Source of the DNA: Canna indica
Taxonomy: Eukaryota > Streptophyta > Magnoliopsida > Zingiberales > Cannaceae
Reading direction: 5' to 3'
Length of the DNA stretch: 64,000 bases
NCBI GenBank assembly: GCA_034359265.1
Contig: CP136890.1
Span: 35,320,501 to 35,384,500 of the forward strand
Position numbers and translations under genes: made by a program. A model generated the notes under the pieces. The model ran no database searches, was not told the DNA's origin, and worked only from the letters and a program-made list of their open reading frames with translations. This document shows positions 46,341 through 56,935 of this stretch, piece by piece (the stretch's first letter is position 1; every line of letters starts with the position of its first letter).

Positions 46341-47281
46341 TTAATGAAAATGTCCCGAACTATTGAGTTTTTAACAATTTTGTCCCGAATTTTTATTTGT
46401 AACTAATTTATACTCGAACTTTCATTTTGGTATCAATTGTATACTCCCGTTAGTTGGGTGTTAAAATAGTCGTTATATGCTGACGTGGACTGCATAGTCA
46501 GCATAAATAAATTAATTTTTTTAATCAAAGTTGTCTCGTCATCAAATAATCCATGTCAGCAACACCATTTTAAAAAAAATATTAAAAAAATCTTTAATGC
46601 CACGTCAGCCAAACCTTAAAAAAAGAAAAAAAACAAAACCCTATCCCACTCTCGCCTTTCATCGAACCCCACTGCCGAACAGTAGTTGTCGCCTGCCATC
46701 AAAGCTTCTTGTCGGTTGTTGCCTGAAGGTTTCGCAGGCTATCGCTTGCCTCCCCAAGTCATCCGAGTTCAATCTGTTGTGTTGTCGCCTCTCGTCTGAA
46801 ATCTCTGCCCTTTTCTTCCGAAGCAATCGAACCATTTTGTCGTCGTCCTAGCATCCGAGTTCAACAACGTACAACCTATTTCAACCCGACATAGCATCTA
46901 TTCCGAAGGTAAGTTCATAGATTAGGTTATATTTCTGAGTTGTAGCATCCGAGTTATATTTTTGTCCCCGATTAAACCTGACATAGCTCTGTTCATAGAT
47001 TTTAGTTGCCCGAAGCATATATTAGATAATACACATATTAAGTCCATTTCAATCTTTATGTCACCCGAAGCTTTGTTCAAGACCTCTCATCCTCTCTTCT
47101 AACCCCGTCAGCTCAAGATTTATGTCGCTAGAAGCTTTCAGTCTAACAACAAGAAATGGTTCGACGATCAAACCGACGTCAGAGGACCATTCTACCTACA
47201 CCACGAGATACATCACCAGCTTAATCGTCGGTAAGTTCATAGATTTAATAATGTATATATTAAGTCCATAATTGATATAAT

Positions 47282-48002
47282 GTGTATTTCATACTTAGTT
47301 GGTATTATGATACAGTACAGGTTCAAATCAGTAGTGAAGATGAAAATTTAATTGATGCGGCGCATAGAGAGAAAACAACATATTTAACCTTTACGGATGA
47401 ACATCTATTGGAAGCTAATGATGAACAATCTCTTATGCAAGATGATAAACATGTAGTTCAATCTAGTGATGGTGAACAACCACTTCAACAAGTTGATGAA
47501 CATGTAGTTCAAGCTACTGATGGTGAACAGCCACTTCAACAAGTTGATGAACATGTAATGGAAACACCAAGAAATAGCAATGTTGACTCATCAGAAGATG
47601 AAGAGTACTGTCCTGATTGAGAAAGAGATAATGATGTGTTATCTAGTGATTTCGATTCACTAAGTGATTAGAATATGTGATATGTAGAGCTATAAAGAAG
47701 GGCACAAGGAAGAATGTGGAAATAGATGACATTGAATCAAATGAAAACCTTGCAAACATACCAATCATTGTTGAAGATAGAAGTAATAACAACATGACGG
47801 AAGAGGTGCCCATCGTAGTTCAGCCAATGACATTGGATATGCATCTACATGACCATTGATCAAAGCAATGAAGGGACTAGTGAATATGAAAATACAAGTG
47901 ATGAAGTCAGTACACCCGCCACTAGTGAACAAGGGGTTCCATACACTGAGGATAGTGATACCAGGAGGAAAAAAGTCCATCATAGAGTATATAATCCAAA
48001 TT
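47282..48002 (+). pseudogene. MULE transposase, N-terminal acidic part
   Basis: Acidic, low-complexity region that precedes the DNA-binding domain in MuDR-like proteins. It contains a 17-residue repeat (QVDEHVVQATDGEQPLQ) present about two and a third times, encoded by 51-bp DNA units at 47438-47488 and 47489-47539, then SSEDEEYCPD. Stops lie at 47618-47620 and near 47670. It ends RRKKVHHRVYNPNC, the block that normally leads into the MuDR domain, exactly at the CACTA-2 junction. Confidence 0.7.
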
Positions 48003-49200
48003 GTGTTTCCGTAAAAACTAAAGATAATGTCAAAGCCCGACATGATCTGAAAATACTTGGTAAGAGGCCGGAGTTGGAGTTACAAGAGGTCAACGGACGA
48101 TATCTGAAGCCGAAGGCCCCGTATGTGTTAAATAAACAACAGATCAAAGATGTTTGTATGGATAAAAGAACTCAGAATACCCGATGGATATGCATCAAAC
48201 TTATCTCGATGTGTGAACGTCGATGATTGCAAAATATCAGGGATGAAGAGCCATGATTGTCATGTATTCATGCAGAGATTGCTTCCGATCGCATTCCGAG
48301 ATCTTCTACCTGATAATATTTGGGGTTCGTTGACTGAATTAAGTATGTTTTTTAGAAACATTTGTGCAATTGTCCTTCGAGTCGAAGATATGTCAACACT
48401 TGAAAGTAATATTGTTGAAATTATATGCAAGTTGGAGCAATTTTTCCCTCCTGTCTTTTTTGACTCGATAGAGCATCTACCGATACACTTGGCATACGAG
48501 GCACGAGTTGGTGGCCCCGTTCAATACCGTTGGATGTACTTATTTGAAAGACACATGAATCATCTGAAGAAAAAAGTAAAGAACACCGCAACTGTTGAAG
48601 GATCAATATCTGAATCGTACATCATCCAAGAAATTTCAACATTCTGCTCATTTTACTTTGAATCGACAGTACATACAAGATTTGATCGTCTTCCACGTAA
48701 CGACGACGATAGAGTTGCACTACTTCGGCTTAAAATCAGTGATCTTATTTAGATATCATTGGTTCGATACAACAGAAGTGAGCACGAAAGTTCATCCATA
48801 ATACAAACTTGTTGAGGTTAATTACAAATCCAAATTGACAGCAAATGAGCCTTTTATATTGGCATCACAAGCCGAACAAGTATATTACGCGAAGTATCCA
48901 GCTCAAAATAAAGATAGAGCAGATTGGTGTGTAGTCTGTAAGACTAAAGGTAGAGGAAAAGTTAATCCGATAGCAGGAGTAAATGAGCCGATACCTGATG
49001 TGACAGATGATTTCTATCAAGAAGATGATCCTCCTGCTGTAGATCGTATTATTCCAATACTCGAGGATGCAGACACAGTGTCAATTCAATTAGAAGTTGA
49101 ATATGCTGATGATGATGATAATGAAATTGAGGAAGCTGGAGATGAAGAAGATGAAGAAGATGAAGAATTCGAAGACTATTACTCAGATGATGAGGAATAA
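48003..49200 (+). pseudogene. CACTA-2 transposase, C-terminal half
   Basis: Blocks in order: KTKDNVKARHDLKIL, GRYLKPKAPYVLN, a DUF4218 region (GMKSHDCHVFMQRLLPIAFR, NIWGSLTELSMFFRNICA, HLPIHLAYEARVGGPVQYRW), then, after an internal deletion near 48710, LHYFGLKSVILFRYHWFDT of DUF4216 and NEPFILASQAEQVYYAKY, and the acidic tail to TAA at 49198-49200. The DUF4218 part (48150-48752) is better kept than in CACTA-1. The N-terminal and catalytic parts are absent. Confidence 0.82.
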
Positions 49201-49279
49201 TTGTAAAGTATATCTTATATTAATTAAATATATCTCTACTATATATATAATAATCTAATTATATGCCTATTCGACAGAT

Positions 49280-50793
49280 ATGTCTGGTCGTGGTTATCGT
49301 CGTAGGAGAGCTCCGGAGTCTCCGATCGGTGAGACTCCAGCACTTACTCATGCTGCTGATCCTCCTGCCGATGATACTGCTAAGGCTAGTACATCCAGAC
49401 GTAGGCGGCCACGCGGGCCGAACAGGTGGCAGCCTCCACCAGCCGCAGTGTCACGCAGATTCATTAGCGTGATTGGGGAGCGGTAATATATCATGAATTA
49501 TGAATCATTAAAATTCATTATATCATAATATAATATTAAATTTTATTTTTGTTGTGCAGGTTTGAGCAAGAAGAAGTGCCAAGGAGCATTTCTTCTACCA
49601 TTCGACGATACATGCACGAGGCATGGCCCACGTGGTCTCACGTGCCCAATGAGCACGTCAACATGTTATGGCGCGAGTTTGAGGCACGTATTAAATTTTT
49701 TTTTTATACATGCATGATGATTAATGTTGGTACTGATATTATTATTTTGCAGGCTCGCTATATATGGGCTGAGGACCAGAGGTCCTTCATTTACGCTGCC
49801 TGGGAGGCTATTTCCCGGGTGAGGTACAACGGGTAGCTGGGACAGGCTCAGTCCCAGGCGATGGCCCGAACTGGGACCATTAACATCGCGGAGACTCAGG
49901 GATACATCCCCGATTGGATTACTCCGGATATATGGGACCAGCTCATGGTATTATGGTCGATGGATAGATGGTAGGAGGTTTCTAGGACTGCGTCTAGAAA
50001 CCGCATGTCGGGGGGAGGAGTGTGTCACACTGGCGGCTCTGTTGCATTTGTTGTGCACGCGAACCGTATGGTAAGTATACCTAAATTTTAATTTTATATT
50101 TTATTTGTTACTCTGTGTACTAATTAATGTATTTGTTTTGTAAATGTAGACGATGGTGTTGGATGACGGGACTATCCAGCGACCCTCCCCGATGGCGGTT
50201 TCTGAGCAGACACACCGTCGAGTGCATGGGACGAGGGAGTACGTCGACAATCGCGCTGCATTTATTATGGTAAGTACATTTGTTTAAATTATTCATTATA
50301 TATTTATAATTTATGTTTTATGAAAAATATTAAACAAAAAATTAAACTCGAGTAGGAGACCTACAGTCAGACGGTGATACAGTGCGGAGGCACCCCCGAG
50401 GACTTTGACGCAGCAGCGTGGGTCGATGCTGCAGGTGGCTAGGACCACGGCCGTGTGTATGGTTTTGCAGATAGTGGTCATGCATGAGCCGTGCTAGGGC
50501 CACTTGGGGCACCGACCCCTCCGCATGCTGGTGAGCGACCGTCGACCTCCAGGTCCAGAGATGATCATAGTAGCAGGATAACGACACTGGAGGAGACGGT
50601 CGCGCGTCAGACTGAGTTGATGGAGAGTCAGAGTCAGATGATGGCAGATATGCAAGTTATGCTACGCAACTTGTCAGGTCATCCCGGAGCAACATCATCT
50701 GGTCCATCATCCTCGAGTCGGTCCACGTCGGTGTACACCCAGGCACTCCAGACTCCGTCATATGATCCAGACAATCCTCCATCGTCATCGTGA
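49280..50793 (+). pseudogene. CACTA-2 second gene, Transposase_24-like, five exons
   Basis: Exons by splice sites and reading phase: 49280-49482, 49560-49683, 49753-50070, 50150-50269, 50356-50793; joined lengths keep phase throughout. Start MSGRGYRRRRAPESPIGETP. Exons 2-3 carry RYMHEAWPTWSHV, ARYIWAEDQRSFIYAAWEAI and the Transposase_24-like NRMSGGGVCHTGGSVAF. Exon 5 ends in a likely coiled coil (TLEETVARQTELMESQSQMM) and a Ser-rich tail. Intron 2 starts GC. Four stops (two in exon 3, two in exon 5) break it. By analogy with En/Spm TNPA it may bind subterminal repeats. Confidence 0.8.
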
Positions 50794-51079
50794 GATTTAT
50801 TATTTTTTTATTATATTGACTTTGTTACTTCGATACTATATATATTTCAGTTTTGTTTTATTTGGATATTGATACTTAAATTTTGCATTTGAATAGTTTG
50901 TATTCGATTGTGGATAATTATAAATATAAGTATAATTGTTTTGATATATATTTGGGTCAATTTGTGATGTGTGAATGGATGTGTGTATCGAGTGTATGGG
51001 TGTGTGAGTTATGTATCAGATAATATATCAATGTATTAATGGAAATTTGGAATTTTAAAGTTTTTTCGGTTTCAGTATC
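50794..51079. other. CACTA-2 AT-rich spacer
   Basis: Counterpart of 14226-14501 in CACTA-1; no gene. Confidence 0.7.
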
Positions 51080-51411
51080 TAGTAATCAGCAACGGCTTTC
51101 CCACGACCATCCGTGGGAAAGCCGTTACTAAAAGTGTATCGAAAGCCGCTGCTGAAGACCTACAGCAACGGCTTAGCAACAGTCTTTCACTAATGGCATT
51201 GTTACGGACACGCGGGCCATTGCTAATAATTGTTATCAGCAATTGAACCGGGTCTGTGGCAAAACCATTGCTGATAGTATTATTAGCAACGACCCGAGCG
51301 ATCGTTGCTGATCCATTGCTAAGATATCAGCAACACGTGTTTCTGCCATGGCTCCGTTGCAACGAGCGGAGCCGTTGCACACCGTTGCTGATGCCCATTA
51401 TTCCAGTAGTG
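51080..51411. repeat. CACTA-2 subterminal repeats and right terminal repeat
   Basis: Repeated CAGCAACG/CGTTGCTG words in both orientations, ending in CCATTATTCCAGTAGTG at 51411. The frame at 51256-51498 begins here and runs into the MULE. Confidence 0.8.
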
Positions 51412-53700
51412 GATATTAGTTTTGAAGTGGGGATGAAATTTGAGTCAAATGCTCAATTTAAACAAGCTGTCCAAAACTATTCTATTGACAATAGCTAAAA
51501 CATCAAATGGTGTAAAAGTTGTCCTCAAAGAATGGAAGCCAAGTGCACTATGGGTTGCCAGTGGAGAATATATGCCAATTGGTTGAAGAATGAGATGACA
51601 ATTATGGTTAAGGCCTACGTGAATGAAGACAATTGTTCAAGAAATATGAGGAATAGACAGAAGTAAGTTGGATAGCCAAGCATTATCTCGAAAAATTTAG
51701 GAGCAATCCTAATTGGGGTGAGGAAGAAATGGAGAAGGATTTGCTTAGCAAATTCTACATCAGCATACCCAGAATGAAAAGTTACAGAACAAAGTGGGAG
51801 GCTTTAAAAAGGCTTTGGAGATCAGTTGAAGATCACTATGCTATGCTTGGTTCATATATAACACAAGTTTGAATTGTCAACCCAAGAAGCTTGTTCAGTG
51901 TTTTGTATGATCGGGAATTTACCAGTGTACCTCCAATCTTCAAACGTTTGTATATTGGATTCGATGCTCTAAAACATGGATTTCTTTAGGGGGATTTCTT
52001 CAGGGTTGTAGACCAATAATTGGATTTGATGGGTGTTTTTTGAAAAAGTTTCTTGGCGGACAGTTACTTTCGGCAATAAGAAGAGACGGATACAATCAAA
52101 TGTTTCCTATTGCTATGGCCGTTGTAGAAGGAAAAAATCATGATTCGTGGAATTGGTTATTAGGCCTCTTATTTGATGACTTGGGCATTGATCATGGGTA
52201 TGCTTGGACCCTTATAAGTGACCAGTAAAATGTAAGTTTTATTTTTGTTTAATCTGTTTTATATTTTAGTGAAAGGAAACTAATACCAGTAATGATTATA
52301 TTATGCTTACTGATTAATATCAGTATTGATACATATCAGTACTGATTATATTAGTGATTATTATGTATGCTTGCTGATTAATATCAGTACTGATATTAGT
52401 GATTATTATGTATCAGTATTATATATGATGTATCAGTAGTGATTATATTAGTGATTATTTTGTAATATCGATATACTGATATATAATTAGGGTCTTGAGT
52501 ATGCAATCAAACAACGAGTGATTGCTGCGAAGCACTAGAATTGTGCTAGACACGTTTACGCTAATTGGAAGAAGAAACACAATGGCCATGTCCTTAAATC
52601 AAGCTTTTGGAGAATTGTTAGATGCATTGTTGAATTAGAATTTAAAAGAGTCTTGAATGACCTTGCAACTATTTCACCACGGGCATATGAAAAATTTAAT
52701 GCAATTGGAGTGCAAAAATTTTGTCAAGCTTTTATTAGTACACAATGCAAATGCGAAGTAGTTATGAGCAATATATGCGAGGCATTTAATGGATATATTT
52801 TAAGGGCAAGGTCAAAGCCTCTAATTGATATGCTTGAAGACATACATCCGACGTATGTTGATGGCAAGGATGCAAGCTAAGAAGAAGATTATGTTGAAAA
52901 GAGTTTTTGCCATGTCACTCCGGTAGGGAACATGAAGTTTGAGGTCCAAGAGTTGGATAGGTCATATGTTGTTAATTTGTATAATCTCACATGTTCATGT
53001 CGTTATTGGGATATCTGTGGCATGCCTTGCAATCATGCCATCTCATGCATATCTTGGTTGAAAGAGGATCCAGGTCAATATGTTGATAATTACTATAAGA
53101 AAGAGGTCTATTTGAAGACATGAATTCCTCATAGAGCTTTTGACCGGGAAGGATACATGGCCAGAAGTTGAAGGGCCTCCTGTTTTACCTCCTCATGTAA
53201 AAAAGATGCCCAGCCAACCAAAGAAAAAAAGGAGAGAAATGCATGAAGATGAATCTAGCACTTCTAGATTATTTAGACGGGGCACAATTATTAGTTTTCA
53301 CCTATGCAATCAAACTGGACATAATAGACAAAGTGGTCCTCTTAGGGCCCAAGCATCTTCATCACATACTGAGGTAATTGTCCGTTAGTATCGTTTACTA
53401 TAAGCAGCTGTGTAAAACAAAAACTTATATCATATCAGTATCCTGATATTGTACATAGTTGTGTAAAGGCACATATTAGCCAACCAGTTCAATGATTGAT
53501 ACTTATTTACCAGTTCAATGATTGATACTTATTTGTAAATGTCCTGAGTTAAATGACTGATACTTATAGGCACATATCAACCAACTAGTTGGAAATGACA
53601 ATTCATCTCGAGCTACATCTAGTGCAAGAGGTAGAGCTACGTGGAAGAGGTAGAGCTACATCCAGTGGAAGAGGTAGTTGGGGAGCAAGAAGATGCCATA
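51412..53700 (+). pseudogene. MULE transposase, main part (MuDR DNA-binding, core, SWIM)
   Basis: Resumes ISFEVGMKFESNAQFKQAVQ, the MuDR-type DNA-binding domain with CTMGCQWRIYANW. The catalytic MULE block is at 52010-52228 (PIIGFDGCFLKKFLGG, MFPIAMAVVEGKNHDSWNWL), with Asp at the expected place. An intron (about 52232-52490, GT...AG) separates it from GLEYAIKQRV. A SWIM zinc finger lies at about 52985-53060 (LTCSCRYWDICGMPCNHAIS). The tail has a zinc-knuckle remnant and Gly/Arg-rich repeats (about 53610-53690). Several stops, including a CAA-to-TAA change next to the intron. Confidence 0.82.
52232..52490 (+). other. Intron of the MULE transposase gene
   Basis: Starts GTAAGT, ends AATTAG. 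Inside is a repetitive 'gatatcagtactgat' type sequence, also seen at 53440-54215. Confidence 0.65.
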
Positions 53701-54216
53701 ACAAAAGTTTGTTATTTAAAATGATTCTAAATAGATAAACCTTCCAATGTATGCATCTCCAAAATCTTCTTCGGGGATTTTTCTTCGTATTTGATGTTAA
53801 CAAGAAAGCCGCAAGCTTATGATCACATAATGGTGGAGACATTGACGAGTTTATAAAGACTTCATCAATCTCCATTGATATTGGTTTTGATTTTGATGTT
53901 GATACCATTGTCTAGTGAAAAAGTCTCATAAATAGTAAGATCAATTAAGGCATGAGAAAAATATTTCATGTATCAACAAGTACTCAAGAAGTATCCAACA
54001 AGTTTAGGATACTGATATCAATACCCTAAGATACTTATATAAGATATCGATATTACTATCCTAAAAGGAAAATTAATGATATCAATATCTTAAACTGATA
54101 TTTTATCAATATATATCCTAAACCGGTATATATCATATCAATATATGGTTGTTGTGTGTATTGAGCAGTATCCTAAACTGATATCAAATCATGAGGTTCA
54201 TCTGATATCAGTACTA
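53701..54216. other. MULE 3' region
   Basis: AT-rich, with scattered 'gatatcaatat' words; a 26-bp tandem pair (53484-53509, 53510-53535) lies just upstream in the tail of the gene. No gene and no terminal repeat seen. Confidence 0.55.
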
Positions 54217-55455
54217 TGTTGGCCCATCGGTTCCCCCTAGGCTTCAATCTCTATTTTGATGATAACAAATATGTATTTAATATATTTGTGAAGTTTTGAG
54301 TTCAGGTTGAGGTTACGATACGCGCGCGAACTTCGCTCGGAGAAATGCAAAAATCGGCAACAAGGCTCCGATGTAAATTGAGTAGAGTTCATAGATCACC
54401 AAGTAGATTCTATGTAATATATCCCTAGGAACATATCCCAAGCCTATTTGTAATGTTATCCAAGTCAAAACTTGGTAACGGAACTCAGGAACAAAGCGCG
54501 CAATAAAATAAATATAAAAAATAGCCTCAGCCCAGGTTCGATCGACCGAATGAGGCAAAATATTGGCAGTGGCCAATTCGGTCCACCGATCAATCGATCG
54601 GACAAACCCAAAAATTAACATCAGCCAATTTGGTTGACCAATCGGTCGATCGAATGTGGCCGGGAAAGGGTAGTAGCCTAGCAGTCGCTGGGCAGTCGAC
54701 CGACGATCGACCGACAAGCGACCAGATGACGTCCAACGGGTAGAAAAATACCCGTTTGAGTGAACTATCAAGTGAGGGGTTATAAATACCCCTCACCAAC
54801 CTTCATTAACACTTCTTAACCATTCATAAAAGCTTCATAAGTGAGATTTGTGTCTTCTAAGCTTGATTTGCTCGCGCTTGCTTCTCCGATCGACGATTTC
54901 TCTCAAGCGCTCATCTTCCCTCGACTCCGGCTTCGATTCGACCTCAACATCTTGTGGAGTTGGAGGCGCTAAAGGCTTGGAAATGAGCTTTTAGTTATGG
55001 TTTACTCTTTAGATATTTTCATTGTAATTTTACTTGTTATTTGAACTTGTTTCTTCGTTGATTAGCTTGTTAGGTGTGCTAGTGTAAACACTTAGGGTTT
55101 ACTTTGAAGAATTGTGTTTTGCCTAGGAGAATAGGTTTGAGGCATTCTCAAAGGGTTGAGAAGGAAGACCTCGGTTGTATTCAAAGGGAAACACATAGTC
55201 TATAAAGTGTTGGTTAGAAATCCTTGGTGTGGAGCCAAGGTAGTAGAGTAGGCGGTTGGCCAAACCACTATAACTACTCGTATTTGCATTGCTTGTTTGA
55301 TTTTGCTTATTTGCTATTTATTACTCATCGAGCATCTCTATCTAGTAGCACGTTAATTTTGATTGCATTAGAAATCGAACTTGAAAGAAATTCGAATAGA
55401 AGTTAAAACTCACCCAATACTATTCAACCCTCCTTCTAGTGTGGGTATTCGATCA
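54217..55455 (+). repeat. 5' LTR of copia C, 1239 bp
   Basis: Starts TGTTGGCCCATCGG, ends TATTCGATCA just before the primer site. Related to the solo LTR at 15926-17186. Carries palindromic TCGATCGA motifs (about 54538-54725), a TATA box in a 9-bp dyad (54772-54796) and the paired hairpins (55222-55270). Confidence 0.88.
54772..54796 (+). promoter_or_regulatory. LTR TATA box in a perfect 9-bp inverted repeat
   Basis: GTGAGGGGT and ACCCCTCAC flank TATAAAT (54781-54787). This is the likely core promoter, some 560 bp into the LTR. Confidence 0.75.
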
Positions 55456-55460
55456 ATAAT

Positions 55461-55472
55461 TGGTATCAGAGC
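55461..55472 (+). other. Primer binding site of copia C
   Basis: TGGTATCAGAGC, perfect Met-tRNA type, five bases after the LTR. Confidence 0.9.
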
Positions 55473-55516
55473 AAGGTCGTAGGATTACATTTAACCATCT
55501 ACCCTACAATCTAGAA

Positions 55517-56187
55517 TGTCTAATGAAATTTAACTAGCTCATGGGTCCTCTACTCAACTCCATCATTGTTCGATGGAAACAACTATGCCTATTGGAAAAT
55601 ACGCATGAATGGCTTTCTTCAATCACTAGACATAGATGTATGGAGAATGATCCAAGTAGAGTATAAGCAACCAACTAAAGATATGGATGAGTGGGATCAA
55701 GAAGAAATTAGACTCTTTAATGCAAATGCAAATGCCGTCAATGCACTATATTGTGGCCTATCAATTAATGAGTTTAATAGGATTTCCGCTTGTAAGTCGG
55801 CATATGAACTTGAATGAAAATAAGTTTTTAAGTGATCAAGTAGAGCACTTGAATGATAGCATGCTAAACTTAAAAAAGGAACTTTGCATGCTAAATGAAA
55901 AAATGACAACCTTATAAAATGCCATGCCTAAGGTTGTACATGCAAGAAAGTCATCAAACAATCATGCTCATGCACATTTCCATGCTCACACACATAGCAC
56001 AAGAAAATTTAATGGAAGTTGTTTCTCATGTGGTATTTTTGGCCATATGGCTAGAGATTGTGCACTAAGGAGGAACCCTCATGCTAGATTCACTTGGGTT
56101 CCTAAGATGATTAACACTCAAGGATCCAAGAAGATTTGGGTACCTAAAATTGTCTCTTCTCCTTTTGTAGATGGAGAAACATCCTAA
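55517..56187 (+). pseudogene. gag: Copia C gag, internally deleted
   Basis: FDGNNYAYWKIRMNGFLQSL opens the copia gag domain (frame from about 55554). The first part runs to SACKSAYELE (55817). A deletion then shifts the frame and joins a coiled-coil-like part (NENKFLSDQVEHLNDSMLNL) and a His-rich linker to the CCHC knuckle CFSCGIFGHMARDC (56020-56061) and KKIWVPKIVSS. The deletion removes most of the capsid domain. Confidence 0.78.
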
Positions 56188-56935
56188 AACAAGTAGAAGC
56201 ACATGGATCTTGGATAGCGGTTGCTCAAAACACATGACGGGTGATATCAATCTCTTCGCAACCCTATCAAGCTAGGATGGTGGACATGTGACATTTGGAG
56301 ATAATGCCAAAGGTAAGATTGTTGGGATTGGTGATATAGGTATACTCCCCTACCCATGCATTAAAAATATTTTACTAGTTGATGGGTTAAAGCATAACTT
56401 GATTATCATATCTCAATTATGTGATAATGGATATGTAGCCATTTTTGAAGCATCTATAAATGCACCATTAGAAGTGCATCATCTAATGAAAATGTGTTTA
56501 CACACTAGTTTTAAATGTTTTGCCTAATCCTCAAGTTAGATGCTTAGTTATCATGCAAAATGATTCTTGGTTGTGGCATAGAAGGCTAGGACATGCTAGC
56601 ATGAGCCTCATACAAAAAATATCTAAAAATGACTTTGTTAAAGGAATACCTAAGATAAAATTTGAAAAACACAAACTTTGTGATGCATGTCAATATGGAA
56701 AACAAGTTAAGTCTTCATTTCATAGCATTAATCAAGTGAGAACCTCGAGAACACTTGAACTTGTGCACATGGATATTTTTGGTCCTTGTGATGTGGCTAG
56801 TCTAGGTGGAAAATTATATTGCTAGGTTTTGGTTGATGATTTCTCGAGATTTACATGATTTTTCTTCCTAGCAGAGAAAAATGAAACTTTTGATTTCTTT
56901 AAAAAATTTGCTATGAGAGTTACAAATAAAAAAGG
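56188..56935 (+). pseudogene. pol: Copia C protease and integrase, cut off
   Basis: Protease: WILDSGCSKHMTGD near 56205-56245, then frame changes. Integrase zinc finger: [20 protein letters not shown] and KLCDACQYGKQVKSSF (about 56565-56715), core start HMDIFGP and VDDFSRFT near 56770-56855. The reading stops at the LTR of element D; RT and RNase H are absent. Confidence 0.82.

Larger units (their letters stand above)
48003..51411 (+). mobile_element. CACTA transposon 2, left-truncated, inside the MULE
   Basis: Has the transposase 3' half, the complete second gene, subterminal repeats and the right terminal repeat (complement of CACTACTGGAATAATG, ending 51411), but lacks everything before the KTKDNVKARHDLKIL block. 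It is closely related to CACTA-1. An internal deletion near 48710 removes about 500 bp of the DUF4218/DUF4216 junction. No 3-bp duplication is visible, consistent with loss of the left end. Confidence 0.88.
46341..54216 (+). mobile_element. MuDR-like MULE, interrupted by CACTA-2
   Basis: Starts near 46341 with 'gggaaaattaatgaaaatg', followed by 'tcccgaac...tttcattttggtatc', a common MULE end type. The transposase gene starts at about 47282, is broken at about 48002 by the CACTA-2 fragment, resumes at 51412 and runs to about 53700. No matching 3' terminal repeat was seen before the copia LTR at 54217, so the right end appears lost. Confidence 0.78.
54217..56935 (+). mobile_element. Ty1/copia retrotransposon C, 5' half
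   Basis: Complete 5' LTR, primer site, gag and the first half of pol; cut at 56935 inside the integrase core by the LTR of element D. The 3' half is not in the window. Confidence 0.88.
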
